In this document: piece after piece, positions 21,137-30,783 of the stretch
Layout of the letters: each line of letters begins with the position of its first letter
How positions within the stretch are numbered: the stretch's first letter is position 1
Made by a program: the position numbers and the translations under genes
NCBI RefSeq assembly: GCF_003640395.1
Contig: NZ_RBZQ01000003.1
Location: 434,001 to 498,000, forward strand
Source: Stutzerimonas urumqiensis
GTDB taxonomy: Bacteria; Pseudomonadota; Gammaproteobacteria; Pseudomonadales; Pseudomonadaceae
Direction of reading: 5' to 3'
Length of the DNA: 64,000 nt
Notes under the pieces: generated by a model
The model's input: only the letters and a program-made list of their open reading frames with translations
Told to the model about the DNA's origin: nothing
Database searches by the model: none

Positions 21137-21550
21137 TCACTTGACCACTGGCAGATTCTCACCGCGCCAGCTGGCAATCCCTCCGGACAGCTTGGCGGCT
21201 GTGAAGCCTGCTTTCTGCAACTCCCCGCAGGCGGCTCCGGCGTGCTGGCCCATGGCGTCGACGACGATGATCGTCTTGGCCTTGTGCTTTTCCAGCTCCG
21301 CCAGACGGCTGACCAGTTTGTCGTGGGGAATGTTCAACGCCTCGACGATATGTCCCGCGTCGAACTCCTTCTTCGGCCGCACGTCCAAGACGACGCCTTC
21401 GCCACTGTTGACCTTCTGGGTCAGCTCGCGGTTGCTGAAGCTCTTGCCACCCTTGCGGGTTTCGTTGATCAAAAGGGCGATCAGCAGCGCGACGAACAGG
21501 CTGCTCAATACATAGTGGTTAGAGACGAATTCAATCAGTTTGGCGAGCAT
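21137..21550 (-). CDS. Membrane-anchored rhodanese-like protein lacking the catalytic Cys
   Basis: Encodes 137 residues: an N-terminal membrane helix (about residues 11-30) and a rhodanese-fold domain ('VVLDVRPKKEFDAGHIVEALN'). Where active rhodaneses have Cys at the start of the active-site loop, this protein reads 'VVDAMGQHAG', with Asp in place of Cys; its only Cys is in a later helix. It therefore should not transfer sulfur. E. coli YibN, its positional counterpart beside grxC and secB, has a similarly altered loop, so this branch may serve a structural role at the inner membrane. Confidence 0.88.
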   Translation of the reverse strand: MLAKLIEFVSNHYVLSSLFVALLIALLINETRKGGKSFSNRELTQKVNSGEGVVLDVRPKKEFDAGHIVEALNIPHDKLVSRLAELEKHKAKTIIVVDAMGQHAGAACGELQKAGFTAAKLSGGIASWRGENLPVVK

Positions 21551-21696
21551 CTACGGGGGATCCGGGCGGTAAAATGCGGGCCAGTATACACAGCCCCTCC
21601 AGCCCGGCGTACCTCCGCCCTGAAGGTGACGCTACCCGGGTCAGCCAGTAGACTGGCCGGCCTCTTTTCGGACCCCTCTGCGCAAGGAGCCAACCC

Positions 21697-23232
21697 ATGC
21701 CTGCCGCGCCCAAACCCCTGGTTCTGATCATTCTCGACGGCTTCGGGCACAGCGATAGCCCCGAATCGAACGCCATCTTCGCCGCCAAGACCCCGGTCTA
21801 CGACCGCCTGCTGGCCAGCCAGCCGCACGGCCTGATTTCCGGCAGCGGAATGGATGTCGGCCTGCCCGACGGGCAGATGGGCAACTCCGAAGTAGGCCAC
21901 ATGAACCTCGGCGCCGGCCGCGTGGTGTACCAGGATTTCACGCGCGTGACCAAGGCCATCCGCGACGGCGAGTTCTTCGAGAACCCGGTGATCTGCGCGT
22001 CGGTGGACAAGGCCGTCGGCAACGGCAAGGCGGTGCACATCCTCGGGCTGTTGTCCGACGGCGGTGTGCACAGCCACCAGGACCATCTGGTCGCGATGGC
22101 CGAACTGGCCGCCAAGCGTGGCGCCGAAAAGATCTACCTGCACGCCTTCCTCGACGGCCGCGACACTCCGCCCAAGAGCGCGCAATCGTCCATCGAGCTC
22201 ATGCAGGCCACCTTCAGCCGCCTCGGCAAGGGCAAGGTCGCCAGCCTCATCGGTCGCTACTTCGCGATGGACCGCGACAACCGCTGGGACCGCGTCGAAC
22301 AGGCCTACAACCTGATCGTCGACGGTCAGGCCGACTACCATGCCGACTACGCGGTGGACGGCCTGATCGCCGCCTACGAGCGCGGCGAGAGCGACGAATT
22401 CGTCAAGGCCACGACCATCGGCGAACCGGTGAAGGTCGAGGACGGCGACGCCGTGGTGTTCATGAACTTCCGCGCCGACCGCGCCCGCGAGCTGACCCGC
22501 GCCTTCGTCGAGGACGACTTCGACGGCTTCGCCCGCCAGCGCCGCCCGCAACTGGCCGGCTTCGTGATGCTCACCCAGTACGCCGCGACCATCCCGGCGC
22601 CCTGCGCCTTCGGCCCGTCGGAGCTGCACAACGTGCTGGGCGAATACCTGGCGAAGAACGGCAAGACCCAGCTGCGCATCGCCGAGACGGAAAAGTACGC
22701 CCACGTTACCTTCTTCTTCTCCGGCGGCCGGGAAGAGCCGTTCGACGGCGAGGAGCGCATCCTCATCCCATCGCCGAAGGTCGCCACCTACGACCTGCAG
22801 CCCGAAATGAGCGCGCCGGAAGTCACCGACCGCATCGTCGAGGCCATCGAGCAGCAGCGCTTCGACGCCATCATGGTCAACTACGCCAACGGCGACATGG
22901 TCGGCCACACCGGCGTGTTCGACGCGGCGGTCAAGGCGGTCGAATGCCTGGACAGCTGCCTCGGCCGCATCACCGAGGCGCTGGCGAAGGTCGGCGGCGA
23001 GGCGTTGATCACCGCCGACCACGGCAACGTCGAGCAGATGTCCGACGAGAGCACCGGCCAGGCCCATACCGCGCACACCTGCGAGCCGGTGCCCTTCATC
23101 TATTTCGGCCAGCGCCAGGCACGCATCCGCGAGGGCGGCGTACTGGCCGACGTGGCGCCGACGATGCTCACGCTGATGGGCCTGCCGGTACCGCCGGAAA
23201 TGACCGGCAAGACCATCGTCGAGCTCGGTTGA
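21697..23232 (+). CDS. gpmI: 2,3-bisphosphoglycerate-independent phosphoglycerate mutase
   Basis: Encodes 511 residues, full length. The alkaline-phosphatase-superfamily metal sites are visible: 'LIILDGFG' at the N-terminus, the phosphorylated Ser64 in '[17 protein letters not shown]', and '[11 protein letters not shown]' with 'HTAHT' near the end. It interconverts 3- and 2-phosphoglycerate with Mn2+ in the cytoplasm. AAGGAGCCAACCC forms the ribosome site. First of a rightward gpmI-envC-ctpA-yibQ run, conserved in gammaproteobacteria. Confidence 0.98.
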   Translation: MPAAPKPLVLIILDGFGHSDSPESNAIFAAKTPVYDRLLASQPHGLISGSGMDVGLPDGQMGNSEVGHMNLGAGRVVYQDFTRVTKAIRDGEFFENPVICASVDKAVGNGKAVHILGLLSDGGVHSHQDHLVAMAELAAKRGAEKIYLHAFLDGRDTPPKSAQSSIELMQATFSRLGKGKVASLIGRYFAMDRDNRWDRVEQAYNLIVDGQADYHADYAVDGLIAAYERGESDEFVKATTIGEPVKVEDGDAVVFMNFRADRARELTRAFVEDDFDGFARQRRPQLAGFVMLTQYAATIPAPCAFGPSELHNVLGEYLAKNGKTQLRIAETEKYAHVTFFFSGGREEPFDGEERILIPSPKVATYDLQPEMSAPEVTDRIVEAIEQQRFDAIMVNYANGDMVGHTGVFDAAVKAVECLDSCLGRITEALAKVGGEALITADHGNVEQMSDESTGQAHTAHTCEPVPFIYFGQRQARIREGGVLADVAPTMLTLMGLPVPPEMTGKTIVELG

Positions 23233-23351
23233 GCCGACGCGGGGCAGCCGAGGTCCATTCAGCCTGCCCCGCGTACCGACCCTCGTTCCGGCACTTACAG
23301 CGCGCGCCTTCCTTGGCATACTACGGCGGCTCAGTTGCCCCGGTGTCCTCC

Positions 23352-24608
23352 ATGCTTCGTATCCTTCCAGCGCTTGTCCTGACCGGCCTGCTGCTACCGA
23401 CCGCTGTCCTCGCCGACGAGCGCGCCCAGACGCGCGAGCAGATCGAGGCGGCCCGCCGGGACGTCGCCGAATTGCAGAAGCTGCTCAAGCAGATCGAACG
23501 CGAGAAGTCCGGCGTCCAGCAGAAGCTTGAGAGCACCGAAAAGGAGATGGGCGCCCTGCAAGAGCAGGTCGACGAACTCGAACAGGAGCTCGGCGAAAGC
23601 GAGCAGGAGCTGCAACGGCTCGAAGAGGAAAAGACCACCCTGGAAGGCGCCCGGCTCGAACAGCAGCGCCTGATCGGCATCCAGGCTCGCGCCGCCTACC
23701 AGAGCGGTCAGCAGGAATACCTCAAGCTGCTGCTCAACCAGCAGAATCCGGAAAAATTCAGCCGCACCCTCACCTACTACGACTACCTGAGCCGCGCGCG
23801 TTTCGAGCAGGTCGAGCAGTTCAACGAGACCATTCGCCAGCTCAACGCGGTCGGTGCCGAGATCGAAACGCAGCGAATCGCCCTGGCGGAGAAAAAAGCC
23901 GGCCTCGAGGATCGCCGCGCCGCCCTCGCGGCTGTCCGCGAGGAGCGTCAGCAGACCCTGGCCAAGCTCGAACGCAACATCGCCAGTCGCGAGGAAAAGC
24001 TCGAGGCGCGACGCCAGGAGCAGGCCCAGCTCGAACGTGTGCTGCGCACCATCGAAGAAACGCTGGCCCGGCAGGCACGCGAGGCGGAGCTGGCGCGCCA
24101 GCGCGAACTCGCACAAGCACGCGAACTAAAAGAGCAAGCACAAGCCAGCACCCCGACGGCCCCTTCCGGTCCGCGCGTCGCGACCGGCAGCGCATTCGGC
24201 GGCCCCTTCGCCCAGGCCAAGGGCAAGTTGCCCTGGCCGGTCGACGGCCGCCTCGTCGCCCGCTACGGCACTCCTCGCGCGGGCGACGCTCGAAGCAAAT
24301 GGGACGGCGTGCTGATCGGCGCCGCGCCCGGCACGCCGGTACGCGCCGTGCATGGCGGCCGGGTGGTATTCGCCGACTGGCTGCGCGGCGCCGGCCTGCT
24401 GGTGATCCTCGATCACGGCAACGGCTACCTGAGCCTCTATGGCCATAACCAGAGCCTGCTGCGCGATGCCGGCGACCTGGTCAAGGCCGGGGAGCCGATC
24501 GCCACGGTCGGTACCAGCGGCGGACAGAACACCGCCGCCCTGTATTTCGCCATTCGCCAACAAGGCCGCCCGAGCGACCCGGCGCAATGGTGTCGCGCGC
24601 AGGGATGA
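23352..24608 (+). CDS. envC: EnvC-type murein hydrolase activator
   Basis: Encodes 418 residues from ATG 23352. A signal peptide (MLRILPALVLTGLLLPTAVLA) precedes a long coiled coil (about residues 24-260, rich in Glu/Gln/Leu heptads) and a C-terminal LytM/M23 domain ('KLPWPVDGRLVARYG', 'VVFADWLRGAGLLVILDHG', 'SLYGHN'). The first metal-ligand motif of active peptidases (HxxxD) is replaced by 'KWDGVLIG', so it is a degenerate LytM domain that activates amidases during septal wall splitting, as known for EnvC. Acts in the periplasm at the division site. Confidence 0.93.
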   Translation: MLRILPALVLTGLLLPTAVLADERAQTREQIEAARRDVAELQKLLKQIEREKSGVQQKLESTEKEMGALQEQVDELEQELGESEQELQRLEEEKTTLEGARLEQQRLIGIQARAAYQSGQQEYLKLLLNQQNPEKFSRTLTYYDYLSRARFEQVEQFNETIRQLNAVGAEIETQRIALAEKKAGLEDRRAALAAVREERQQTLAKLERNIASREEKLEARRQEQAQLERVLRTIEETLARQAREAELARQRELAQARELKEQAQASTPTAPSGPRVATGSAFGGPFAQAKGKLPWPVDGRLVARYGTPRAGDARSKWDGVLIGAAPGTPVRAVHGGRVVFADWLRGAGLLVILDHGNGYLSLYGHNQSLLRDAGDLVKAGEPIATVGTSGGQNTAALYFAIRQQGRPSDPAQWCRAQG

Positions 24609-24633
24609 CGCGCCTCTTACCTTGGAGTTAGAC

Positions 24634-25977
24634 ATGCTGCAGCTGCGCCCCATCGCCCGCCCCTCGAGCCTGGCCCTTGCCGTCCTGCTGGCCTGGCAGG
24701 GCTCTGTCATGGCCCAGGAGCAAACGCCAGCCGACCTCGACCTGACGCCGCCTGCCGAGCTTGCCGAGCCGGAGATCAAGGCGCCGCTGCCGCTGGACGA
24801 ACTGCGCACCTTCGCTGAGGTGATGGACCGCATCAAGGCGGCCTACGTCGAGCCGGTCGACGACAAGACCCTGCTGGAGAACGCCATCAAGGGCATGCTC
24901 AGCAACCTCGATCCGCATTCGGCCTACCTCGAGCCGGAGGCGTTCGCCGACCTGCAGGAAACCACCAGCGGCGAGTTCGGCGGGCTCGGCATCGAAGTCG
25001 GCATCGAAGATGGCTTCATCAAAGTCATCGCGCCGATCGACGACACCCCGGCCTCGCGCGGGGGCATCGAGGCGGGCGATCTCATCGTCAAGATCGACGG
25101 CCAGCCGACCAAGGGCCTGGGCATGATGGAAGCCGTCGAGCAGATGCGCGGCAAGCCCGGCACCCAGGTCACGCTGACGCTGGTGCGCGAAGGCGGCAAG
25201 CCCTTCGATGTCGAGCTGACCCGCTCCAACATCAAGGTGGAGAGCGTCAAGAGCCAGATGCTCGAACCCGGCTACGGCTACCTGCGCATCACCCAGTTTC
25301 AGGTCCACAGCGGCGACGAAGTCGAGAAGGCGCTGGCGCGCCTGCGCAAGGAAAACGACGGCAAGCTCAAGGGCCTGGTGCTGGACCTGCGCAACAACCC
25401 CGGCGGCGTGCTGCAATCGGCGGTGGAAGTCGCCGATCACTTCCTCACCGACGGGCTGATCGTTTACACCGAGGGACGGATTCCCAACTCCGAACTGCGC
25501 TTCAGCGCGGACCCCGCCGATGCCTCCGAAGGCGTACCGCTGGTGGTGCTGATCAACGGCGGCAGCGCCTCGGCCTCCGAGATCGTCGCCGGCGCCCTGC
25601 AGGATCACAAGCGCGCCGTGCTCATGGGCACCGACAGCTTCGGCAAGGGCTCGGTGCAGACCGTGCTGCCGCTCAACAATGACCGCGCGCTGAAGCTGAC
25701 CACCGCGCTGTACTACACGCCCGATGGTCGCTCCATCCAGGCGCAGGGCATCGAGCCGGACATCCGTGTCGAGCGCGCCAAGCTGACCCGCGAGAACGGC
25801 GTCGACACCATCCGCGAGGCGGACCTTGCCGGCCACCTGGGCAACGGCAATGGCGAGCCCGATCGGCCGAGCGACACACCAGCAGACGCCGACGAGCCAC
25901 GCCCACAGGAAGACGACTACCAGCTGTCGCAAGCGCTGAATCTGCTCAAGGGTTTGAACCTCACCCGCCGCCAGTGA
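24634..25977 (+). CDS. ctpA: Carboxyl-terminal processing protease (S41)
   Basis: Encodes 447 residues from ATG 24634, preceded by TTGGAGTTAGAC. A signal peptide (to about residue 27) is followed by a PDZ domain ('GIEAGDLIVKIDGQPTKGLG') and the S41 catalytic core: the nucleophile Ser in 'NGGSASASEIVAGAL' and the general-base Lys in 'FGKGSVQTVLPL', about 25 residues later. The C-terminal ~50 residues are Asp/Pro-rich. It cleaves periplasmic proteins from their C-termini and affects cell-wall enzymes. A few bases from envC; GTGA overlap with the next gene. Confidence 0.94.
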   Translation: MLQLRPIARPSSLALAVLLAWQGSVMAQEQTPADLDLTPPAELAEPEIKAPLPLDELRTFAEVMDRIKAAYVEPVDDKTLLENAIKGMLSNLDPHSAYLEPEAFADLQETTSGEFGGLGIEVGIEDGFIKVIAPIDDTPASRGGIEAGDLIVKIDGQPTKGLGMMEAVEQMRGKPGTQVTLTLVREGGKPFDVELTRSNIKVESVKSQMLEPGYGYLRITQFQVHSGDEVEKALARLRKENDGKLKGLVLDLRNNPGGVLQSAVEVADHFLTDGLIVYTEGRIPNSELRFSADPADASEGVPLVVLINGGSASASEIVAGALQDHKRAVLMGTDSFGKGSVQTVLPLNNDRALKLTTALYYTPDGRSIQAQGIEPDIRVERAKLTRENGVDTIREADLAGHLGNGNGEPDRPSDTPADADEPRPQEDDYQLSQALNLLKGLNLTRRQ

Positions 25978-26786
25978 GGCACTGGCTAGGGCGCAGCGCG
26001 CTCTGCGCGCTGCTGTGCGGGGTCGTATCCAGCGGCTTGCAGGCGGCGCCCGCGCCCCGGGACAAGCTGCCGGACAGCGCCCCGAAGCTCACGCTCATCA
26101 TCGATGACGTCGGCCAGAATCTGGCCGAGGGCCGGCGCGTGATCGCGCTGGATGGGCCGGTCGCGCTCGCCGTGTTGCCCGATACGCCGCATGCCGCCCA
26201 GCTGGCCAGGCTGGCTCACCGCGCGGGCAAGCCGGTCATGCTGCACCTGCCGATGGCACCGGCGACCGGGCCTTACAGCTGGTCACCCGGGCTGGATGAG
26301 GCGACCTTGCAGAGCCGCCTCCAGGCGGCGCTCGGACGCGTGCCCTATGCCGAGGGCGTCAACAATCACATGGGCAGTCGGATGACGGAGCGATCCGCGC
26401 CCATGCATTCGCTGATGCAGAGCCTGCAACGCCGCCATCTGTTCTTCGTCGACAGCCGCACCACGCCTCGCACGCAAGCCGCGGCGATGGCACAGCAGAC
26501 ACAGCTGGCGAGCCTGTCACGCGACATCTTCCTTGACGATGACCCACGCCCCGAGGCGATCGCCCGTCAGTTCCGCTCGGCCATCGCACTGGCGCGGGAA
26601 CAGGGATCGGTGGTCATGATCGGCCATCCGCGGCCGTCGACGCTGCGGGTGCTCGAACGCGAGCTGCCAAAGCTCTCGGCCGCCGGTATCGATTGGGTCG
26701 GCCCGAAGCTGATGATCGCCGTGCGCGGTAACCGCGCCATGCCTGCGCATGGGCGCGACGGTCGCTACGCACGGCCGGACTCATAG
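25974..26786 (+). CDS. Divergent polysaccharide deacetylase family protein (YibQ-like)
   Basis: Encodes 270 residues from a GTG start overlapping the ctpA stop (GTGA). A signal peptide ends near residue 25. The core has 'LTLIIDDVGQNLAEGRRVIA', 'MLHLPMAP', 'NNHMGSRMTE' and 'HLFFVDSRTTP', the Asp/His pattern of the divergent (DUF610) branch of NodB-type deacetylases. Substrate is not known; position after envC and ctpA suggests a periplasmic, cell-envelope role. Its stop overlaps that of the convergent next gene by 6 bp. Confidence 0.87.
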   Translation: MRHWLGRSALCALLCGVVSSGLQAAPAPRDKLPDSAPKLTLIIDDVGQNLAEGRRVIALDGPVALAVLPDTPHAAQLARLAHRAGKPVMLHLPMAPATGPYSWSPGLDEATLQSRLQAALGRVPYAEGVNNHMGSRMTERSAPMHSLMQSLQRRHLFFVDSRTTPRTQAAAMAQQTQLASLSRDIFLDDDPRPEAIARQFRSAIALAREQGSVVMIGHPRPSTLRVLERELPKLSAAGIDWVGPKLMIAVRGNRAMPAHGRDGRYARPDS

Positions 26787-27527
26787 ATAGCGGGCCTTGA
26801 TCTGCTCGACCGTGCCGTCGGCCTTCATGGTGTCGAGAGCGGCCTGCAAGCGCTGGATGACCTCGTCCGGGGTGTCCAGGTTAAAGGCCAGGAACAGCTC
26901 TGCATCGTTGAAGCGCAGGGCGGTCGCCAGGCCGGTCACGCCCTCCTGCTTGGCCAGGTAGGGGCCGACGGGGTCGGTGGTGGCCCAGAGGTCGATCTCG
27001 CCCTTGAGCAGTTTGTCGAGGTTCTTCGAGTCCTGAAGCGCATTGATCGGCTCCAGGCCCTGCCCTTCCAGGTACTGGCTGACAGCGTCGTTCTTGTAGG
27101 CGCCGATCTTGTAGTTCGCCGCCTCGGCGAGGCTGCCCAGGCGCAGGTCGCTCCCTGGCCTGGCGAGCAGCACCCAGCCGGTCCCGGCCAGCGGACCCAC
27201 CCACTTGAACAGCGGCTTGCGCGCTTCGGTGAAGGTGGTGGAAAAGAGCGCATGGTCGGCTTTTTCCAGCGTCTGGTCGTAGATGCGGCTCCACGGGAAG
27301 CGCAAGGCCATGTCATAGGGCACTTCGGCGCGCCTGAACATTTCCTGCACGATTTCGGTGTTGATCCCGGAAATGTTTTTCTCGTAGGCGAAGTTCTTGG
27401 CGTTGTCCGCCATGTTGAACGGCGGGAAGTTCTCCGTCTGCACGGTGACTCGGTAGGCCGGCGGCAGTTCGGCATGCGCGGTGAGGCACAGCAGCAGCGA
27501 GAACGCCGCGAGGACAGGTTTCAGCAT
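26781..27527 (-). CDS. Periplasmic solute-binding protein (family 3), first of a tandem pair
   Basis: Encodes 248 residues. AAGGAGCGTTCC before the ATG at 27527 fixes the start, and residues 1-19 form a signal peptide. The fold is that of amino-acid binding proteins ('QTENFPPFNMAD', 'INTEIVQEMFRRA', 'LFSTTFTEARKPLFKWVGPL'), and the C-terminus ('RLQAALDTMKADGTVEQIKARYL') matches the next gene's product closely. No permease or ATPase gene is adjacent, so it serves an unlinked transporter or a sensing role. Convergent with the deacetylase gene. Confidence 0.88.
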   Translation of the reverse strand: MLKPVLAAFSLLLCLTAHAELPPAYRVTVQTENFPPFNMADNAKNFAYEKNISGINTEIVQEMFRRAEVPYDMALRFPWSRIYDQTLEKADHALFSTTFTEARKPLFKWVGPLAGTGWVLLARPGSDLRLGSLAEAANYKIGAYKNDAVSQYLEGQGLEPINALQDSKNLDKLLKGEIDLWATTDPVGPYLAKQEGVTGLATALRFNDAELFLAFNLDTPDEVIQRLQAALDTMKADGTVEQIKARYL

Positions 27528-27699
27528 GGAACGCTCCTTGTGAATGACATCGTCACGCGCGATCACCCCCTCCGCTGGGTAGCCGCGTGTGAAGCTCATC
27601 CAAAGCAAGATGCGAACCAGCCGCGTACGGCCCGAGGGCAACACGACAAACTCATGGCTGATCGCCATCAGGACAGGCCTACAACCGCCTGGCGCGGAC

Positions 27700-27723
27700 C
27701 GGTCGGTCAATACCGGCCGACCG
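27700..27723. terminator. Stem-loop between the tandem binding-protein genes
   Basis: CGGTCGG (27700-27706) pairs with CCGACCG (27717-27723). There is no T-tract, so a transcription-attenuating or mRNA-stabilising role is only possible. The rest of the 282-bp gap shows no gene. Confidence 0.35.
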
Positions 27724-27809
27724 CGCCTGCCGGCTGCCAGTACGCACGGAAACGCGCCACCACGGACGGCCGCGCACCGCCGCGATGTGTCGCCAGGAAA
27801 CGAAACGGC

Positions 27810-28559
27810 TCAGAGGTAACGGTTGCGGATCGCTTCCAGCCTGCCTTCGGCGCGCATCTCGTCGAGCGCCGTTTGCAGCCGCTGGACGATCTCATCGGGC
27901 GTTTCCTTGTTCAGCGCCAGGTACAGGTCGGCGCCACCGAACCGGAGCACCGTCTTGAACCCGCTGGCACCTTCCTGCCTGGCCAGGTAGAAGCCCACCG
28001 GGTCGCTCGTCGCCCATAGATCGAGGTCGCCGTTCACCAGCTTGGCGACGTTGTTGCGGTCGTTGAGCGCGAGCGCTGGCACCAGCCCCTTGTTCTGGAG
28101 GTGCTCGGCTATCGCTCCGCCGGTGTAGGCACCGATGCGGTACTGGCTGGCCTCCTCGAGGCTAGTCACGCTGATGGGGCTGTCCCCGCGCGCGAGCAGG
28201 ACCCAGTGATCCGGACCGACCGGGCCGACCCACTTGAATTGGTCCTCGCGCGCTGGCAGCCGCGCCGTGACGAACAGGCCATAGCCGGGCTGCTGCAGCG
28301 TGGTGTTGTAGATGCGATCCCAGGGAAACCGCAGCGTCAGGGTGTAGTCGATCCCGGCGCGCTTGAACATCTCGCGCACCGTATCGGCGCCGATGCCGCT
28401 GATGTGTTCGTCACGCGCGTAGTTCTTGCCGCCCTGTGCCATGTTGTAGGGTGGGAAATTCTCGGTGAGCAGATCGATCCTGGCCGGCGCTTCGGCGTGA
28501 ACCGGGCCGCCGAGCAGCAGCAGAACGGCCGCAAGCGCGGCGAGTGGGGTCTTGAGCAT
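27810..28559 (-). CDS. Periplasmic solute-binding protein (family 3), second of a tandem pair
   Basis: Encodes 249 residues with a signal peptide (to about residue 22, 'GGPVHA'). It is clearly a paralogue of the 26781-27527 product: same length, same start (MLK), the same 'TENFPP(F/Y)NMA' and 'ISGI' blocks, 'LDLWATSDPVG' versus 'IDLWATTDPVG', and 'YLA(R/K)QEG'. The pair arose by tandem duplication and has diverged in the ligand-facing loops. ACAAGGAGACGTACC precedes the start. It follows hisF; co-transcription with the his genes is possible but unproven. Confidence 0.9.
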   Translation of the reverse strand: MLKTPLAALAAVLLLLGGPVHAEAPARIDLLTENFPPYNMAQGGKNYARDEHISGIGADTVREMFKRAGIDYTLTLRFPWDRIYNTTLQQPGYGLFVTARLPAREDQFKWVGPVGPDHWVLLARGDSPISVTSLEEASQYRIGAYTGGAIAEHLQNKGLVPALALNDRNNVAKLVNGDLDLWATSDPVGFYLARQEGASGFKTVLRFGGADLYLALNKETPDEIVQRLQTALDEMRAEGRLEAIRNRYL

Positions 28560-28621
28560 GGTACGTCTCCTTGTCGATGCACTCCGCTGGCGGAGCGCTC
28601 CTTGTATGCCGCCCCGGCGGG

Positions 28622-29392
28622 TTAGCGCATGACGATACCCTGGCCAGCCAGATAGGCCTTGACCTCGGGCACGGTGTACTCGCCGAAGTGGAAGATGCTT
28701 GCGGCCAGCACCGCGTCGGCCTTGCCCTGGAGGATGCCGTCGGCCAGGTGCTGCATGTTTCCCGCACCGCCCGAGGCGATCACCGGAATGCGCAACGCTT
28801 CGCTGATGGCGCGCGTGACGCCCAGGTCATAGCCGCTCTTGACGCCGTCCTGGTCCATGCTGGTCAGCAGGATCTCGCCCGCGCCGAGGTCTTCCATCTT
28901 CCTGGCCCAGGCCACGGCATCCAGTCCGGTGGGCTTGCGCCCGCCGTGCGTGAAGATTTCCCAGCGATCGGGCTCGCCGGGGGCCGAGACCTTCTTCGCG
29001 TCGATGGCCACGACGATGCATTGCGAGCCGAAGCGTGCGGCCGCCTCGCCGACGAATTCCGGGGTGAATACCGCGGCGGTGTTGATCGAAACCTTGTCGG
29101 CCCCGGCATTGAGCAGGTTGCGGATGTCCTGCACGGTGCGGACGCCGCCGCCGACCGTCAGCGGGATGAACACCTGGCTCGCCATGCGCTCGACGGTGTG
29201 CAGCGTGGTATCGCGGTTGTCGACGCTGGCGGTGATGTCGAGAAAGGTGATCTCGTCGGCGCCCTGCTCATCGTAGCGGCGGGCGATCTCCACCGGATCG
29301 CCGGCGTCGCGGATGTTCTCGAACTTCACGCCCTTGACCACGCGACCGTTGTCCACGTCGAGGCAGGGGATGATGCGTTTGGCCAGGGCCAT
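28622..29392 (-). CDS. hisF: Imidazole glycerol phosphate synthase, cyclase subunit
   Basis: Encodes 256 residues, the normal size. A (beta/alpha)8 barrel with the catalytic Asp in '[14 protein letters not shown]' and Asp in '[14 protein letters not shown]', and phosphate-binding loops 'VGGGVRT' and 'IASGGAGN'. With HisH it converts PRFAR and glutamine-derived ammonia to imidazole glycerol phosphate and AICAR in histidine synthesis. Last biosynthetic gene of the local his block, 46 bp after a chorismate mutase gene. Confidence 0.98.
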   Translation of the reverse strand: MALAKRIIPCLDVDNGRVVKGVKFENIRDAGDPVEIARRYDEQGADEITFLDITASVDNRDTTLHTVERMASQVFIPLTVGGGVRTVQDIRNLLNAGADKVSINTAAVFTPEFVGEAAARFGSQCIVVAIDAKKVSAPGEPDRWEIFTHGGRKPTGLDAVAWARKMEDLGAGEILLTSMDQDGVKSGYDLGVTRAISEALRIPVIASGGAGNMQHLADGILQGKADAVLAASIFHFGEYTVPEVKAYLAGQGIVMR

Positions 29393-29438
29393 ATCGAACT
29401 CTCTCGTTGGGCTAGGGCGCGGATAACCGCGCCGTGTA

Positions 29439-29750
29439 TCAATCTGCCGCCAGGCGTCGGTGCTCGATCAGCTCGCGGTCGATGAAGGCGGCGATCATTG
29501 CGCGGTACACCCGCTCGACCACATCGGTGTCAGCATTGTGTTGGCTCGCCAGCGCAACCACTTTGGCGATCACTTGCTCGACGCGCGCTGGCGCGCGGAC
29601 CTGGCTGTCGTCACGCTTGAACGCTGCCGCCTGCTTCACCAGATGTTCACGGCGCGCCAGCAGTTCGACAATGCGTTCGTCCAACGCATCGATGCCGGCC
29701 CTCACTTCGTCGAGATCGCGGCAGAGGGGAGCTGGCTCGGACCTGTCCAT
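29439..29750 (-). CDS. AroQ-fold chorismate mutase (PchB-like)
   Basis: Encodes 103 residues from ATG 29750, supported by GGAGTAGAT 6 bases upstream, right after the hisA stop. The all-helical AroQ pattern is clear: '[20 protein letters not shown]' with the active-site Arg, '[16 protein letters not shown]', '[13 protein letters not shown]' and '[13 protein letters not shown]' with the C-terminal Glu. Such proteins turn chorismate into prephenate, or isochorismate into pyruvate plus salicylate (PchB). Sequence alone does not separate the two. Its place between hisA and hisF is unusual for an aromatic-pathway enzyme. Confidence 0.85.
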   Translation of the reverse strand: MDRSEPAPLCRDLDEVRAGIDALDERIVELLARREHLVKQAAAFKRDDSQVRAPARVEQVIAKVVALASQHNADTDVVERVYRAMIAAFIDRELIEHRRLAAD

Positions 29751-29752
29751 AT

Positions 29753-30496
29753 CTACTCCGCCTTCATCCGCAGATCGCAAATCGCCTGCGCTTCGGCGAC
29801 GTCGAGCGTGCCTTCGTAGATCGCCCGGCCGGTGATGGCGCCGATGATGCCCGGCGCGCCGGCATCGAGCAGCGCCTGGACGTCGCCGATGTTATGGATG
29901 CCGCCCGAGGCGATCACCGGGATCTTGGTGGCGTTGGCCAGCGCGGCGGTCGCCGGCACGTTGCAGCCCTGCATCATCCCGTCGCGGGCGATGTCGGTGT
30001 AGACGATCGCCGACACGCCATCGGCCTCGAAGCGCCTGGCCAGGTCGATGACCTGCATTTCGCTCACCTCGGCCCAGCCATCGGTGGCGACGAAACCGTC
30101 CTTGGCATCCAGGCCGACGATGACCTTGCCCGGAAAGGCTCGGCACGCCTCGGCGACGAATTCGGGTTCCTTGACCGCCTTGGTGCCGATGATGACGTAG
30201 CTGACACCGGCGCGAACATAGTGCTCGATAGTCTCCAGCGAGCGGATGCCGCCGCCGATCTGGATCGGCAGCTCGGGGTAGCGAGCGGCGATCGCGGTCA
30301 CCACGTCACCATTGACCGGCTGACCCTCGAAGGCGCCGTTCAGGTCGACCAGGTGCAGCCGACGGCAGCCAGCGACGACCCAGCGCGCCGCCATGCTGAC
30401 CGGATCGTCGGAAAACACCGTGGACTCATTCATCCGGCCCTGGCGCAGCCGGACGCAGGCGCCATCCTTGAGGTCGATTGCGGGAATAATCAGCAT
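29753..30496 (-). CDS. hisA: ProFAR isomerase
   Basis: Encodes 247 residues. Barrel motifs shared with HisF by ancient duplication: '[18 protein letters not shown]' with the catalytic Asp, 'QIGGGIRS', '[13 protein letters not shown]' with the second Asp, and 'IASGGIHN'. Catalyses the Amadori isomerisation of ProFAR to PRFAR, the step before HisH-HisF. Start at 30496 has no overlap with the upstream DUF2164 gene (32-bp gap). Confidence 0.98.
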   Translation of the reverse strand: MLIIPAIDLKDGACVRLRQGRMNESTVFSDDPVSMAARWVVAGCRRLHLVDLNGAFEGQPVNGDVVTAIAARYPELPIQIGGGIRSLETIEHYVRAGVSYVIIGTKAVKEPEFVAEACRAFPGKVIVGLDAKDGFVATDGWAEVSEMQVIDLARRFEADGVSAIVYTDIARDGMMQGCNVPATAALANATKIPVIASGGIHNIGDVQALLDAGAPGIIGAITGRAIYEGTLDVAEAQAICDLRMKAE

Positions 30497-30528
30497 TGTT
30501 CGAAACCTGTCTGAAACGAATCGGTGGG

Positions 30529-30783
30529 TCAGCTTTTCTCGAGCGCCCAGAGGTCGCTCTCGATCCCGGCGAATCGGTCGCTCAGGAGTGTCTGAGTGTC
30601 GGCGATCGCGCGGTTGTAATAGTGAGGACCGAGTTCCTGGGCGAAGAAGTCGATGATTTCCTGCACCTCGAAGCTACCCAGGCGAACCTCGAAGCGATCA
30701 TCGAGCAACCGCTTCAGCCCCTCGCATGCCGCTTGCTGTACCGCCGGGTCGAGCTTCAGCATCGGCGGCTTGCTCCGGCTCAT
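30529..30783 (-). CDS. DUF2164 protein inserted in the his operon
   Basis: Encodes 84 residues from ATG 30783, which overlaps the hisH stop (TAATG). The sequence ('[20 protein letters not shown]', '[20 protein letters not shown]') fits the DUF2164 family: small, helical, with no membrane segment or cofactor motif. Translational coupling to hisH indicates a constant part of the operon. Function unknown. Confidence 0.85.
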   Translation of the reverse strand: MSRSKPPMLKLDPAVQQAACEGLKRLLDDRFEVRLGSFEVQEIIDFFAQELGPHYYNRAIADTQTLLSDRFAGIESDLWALEKS

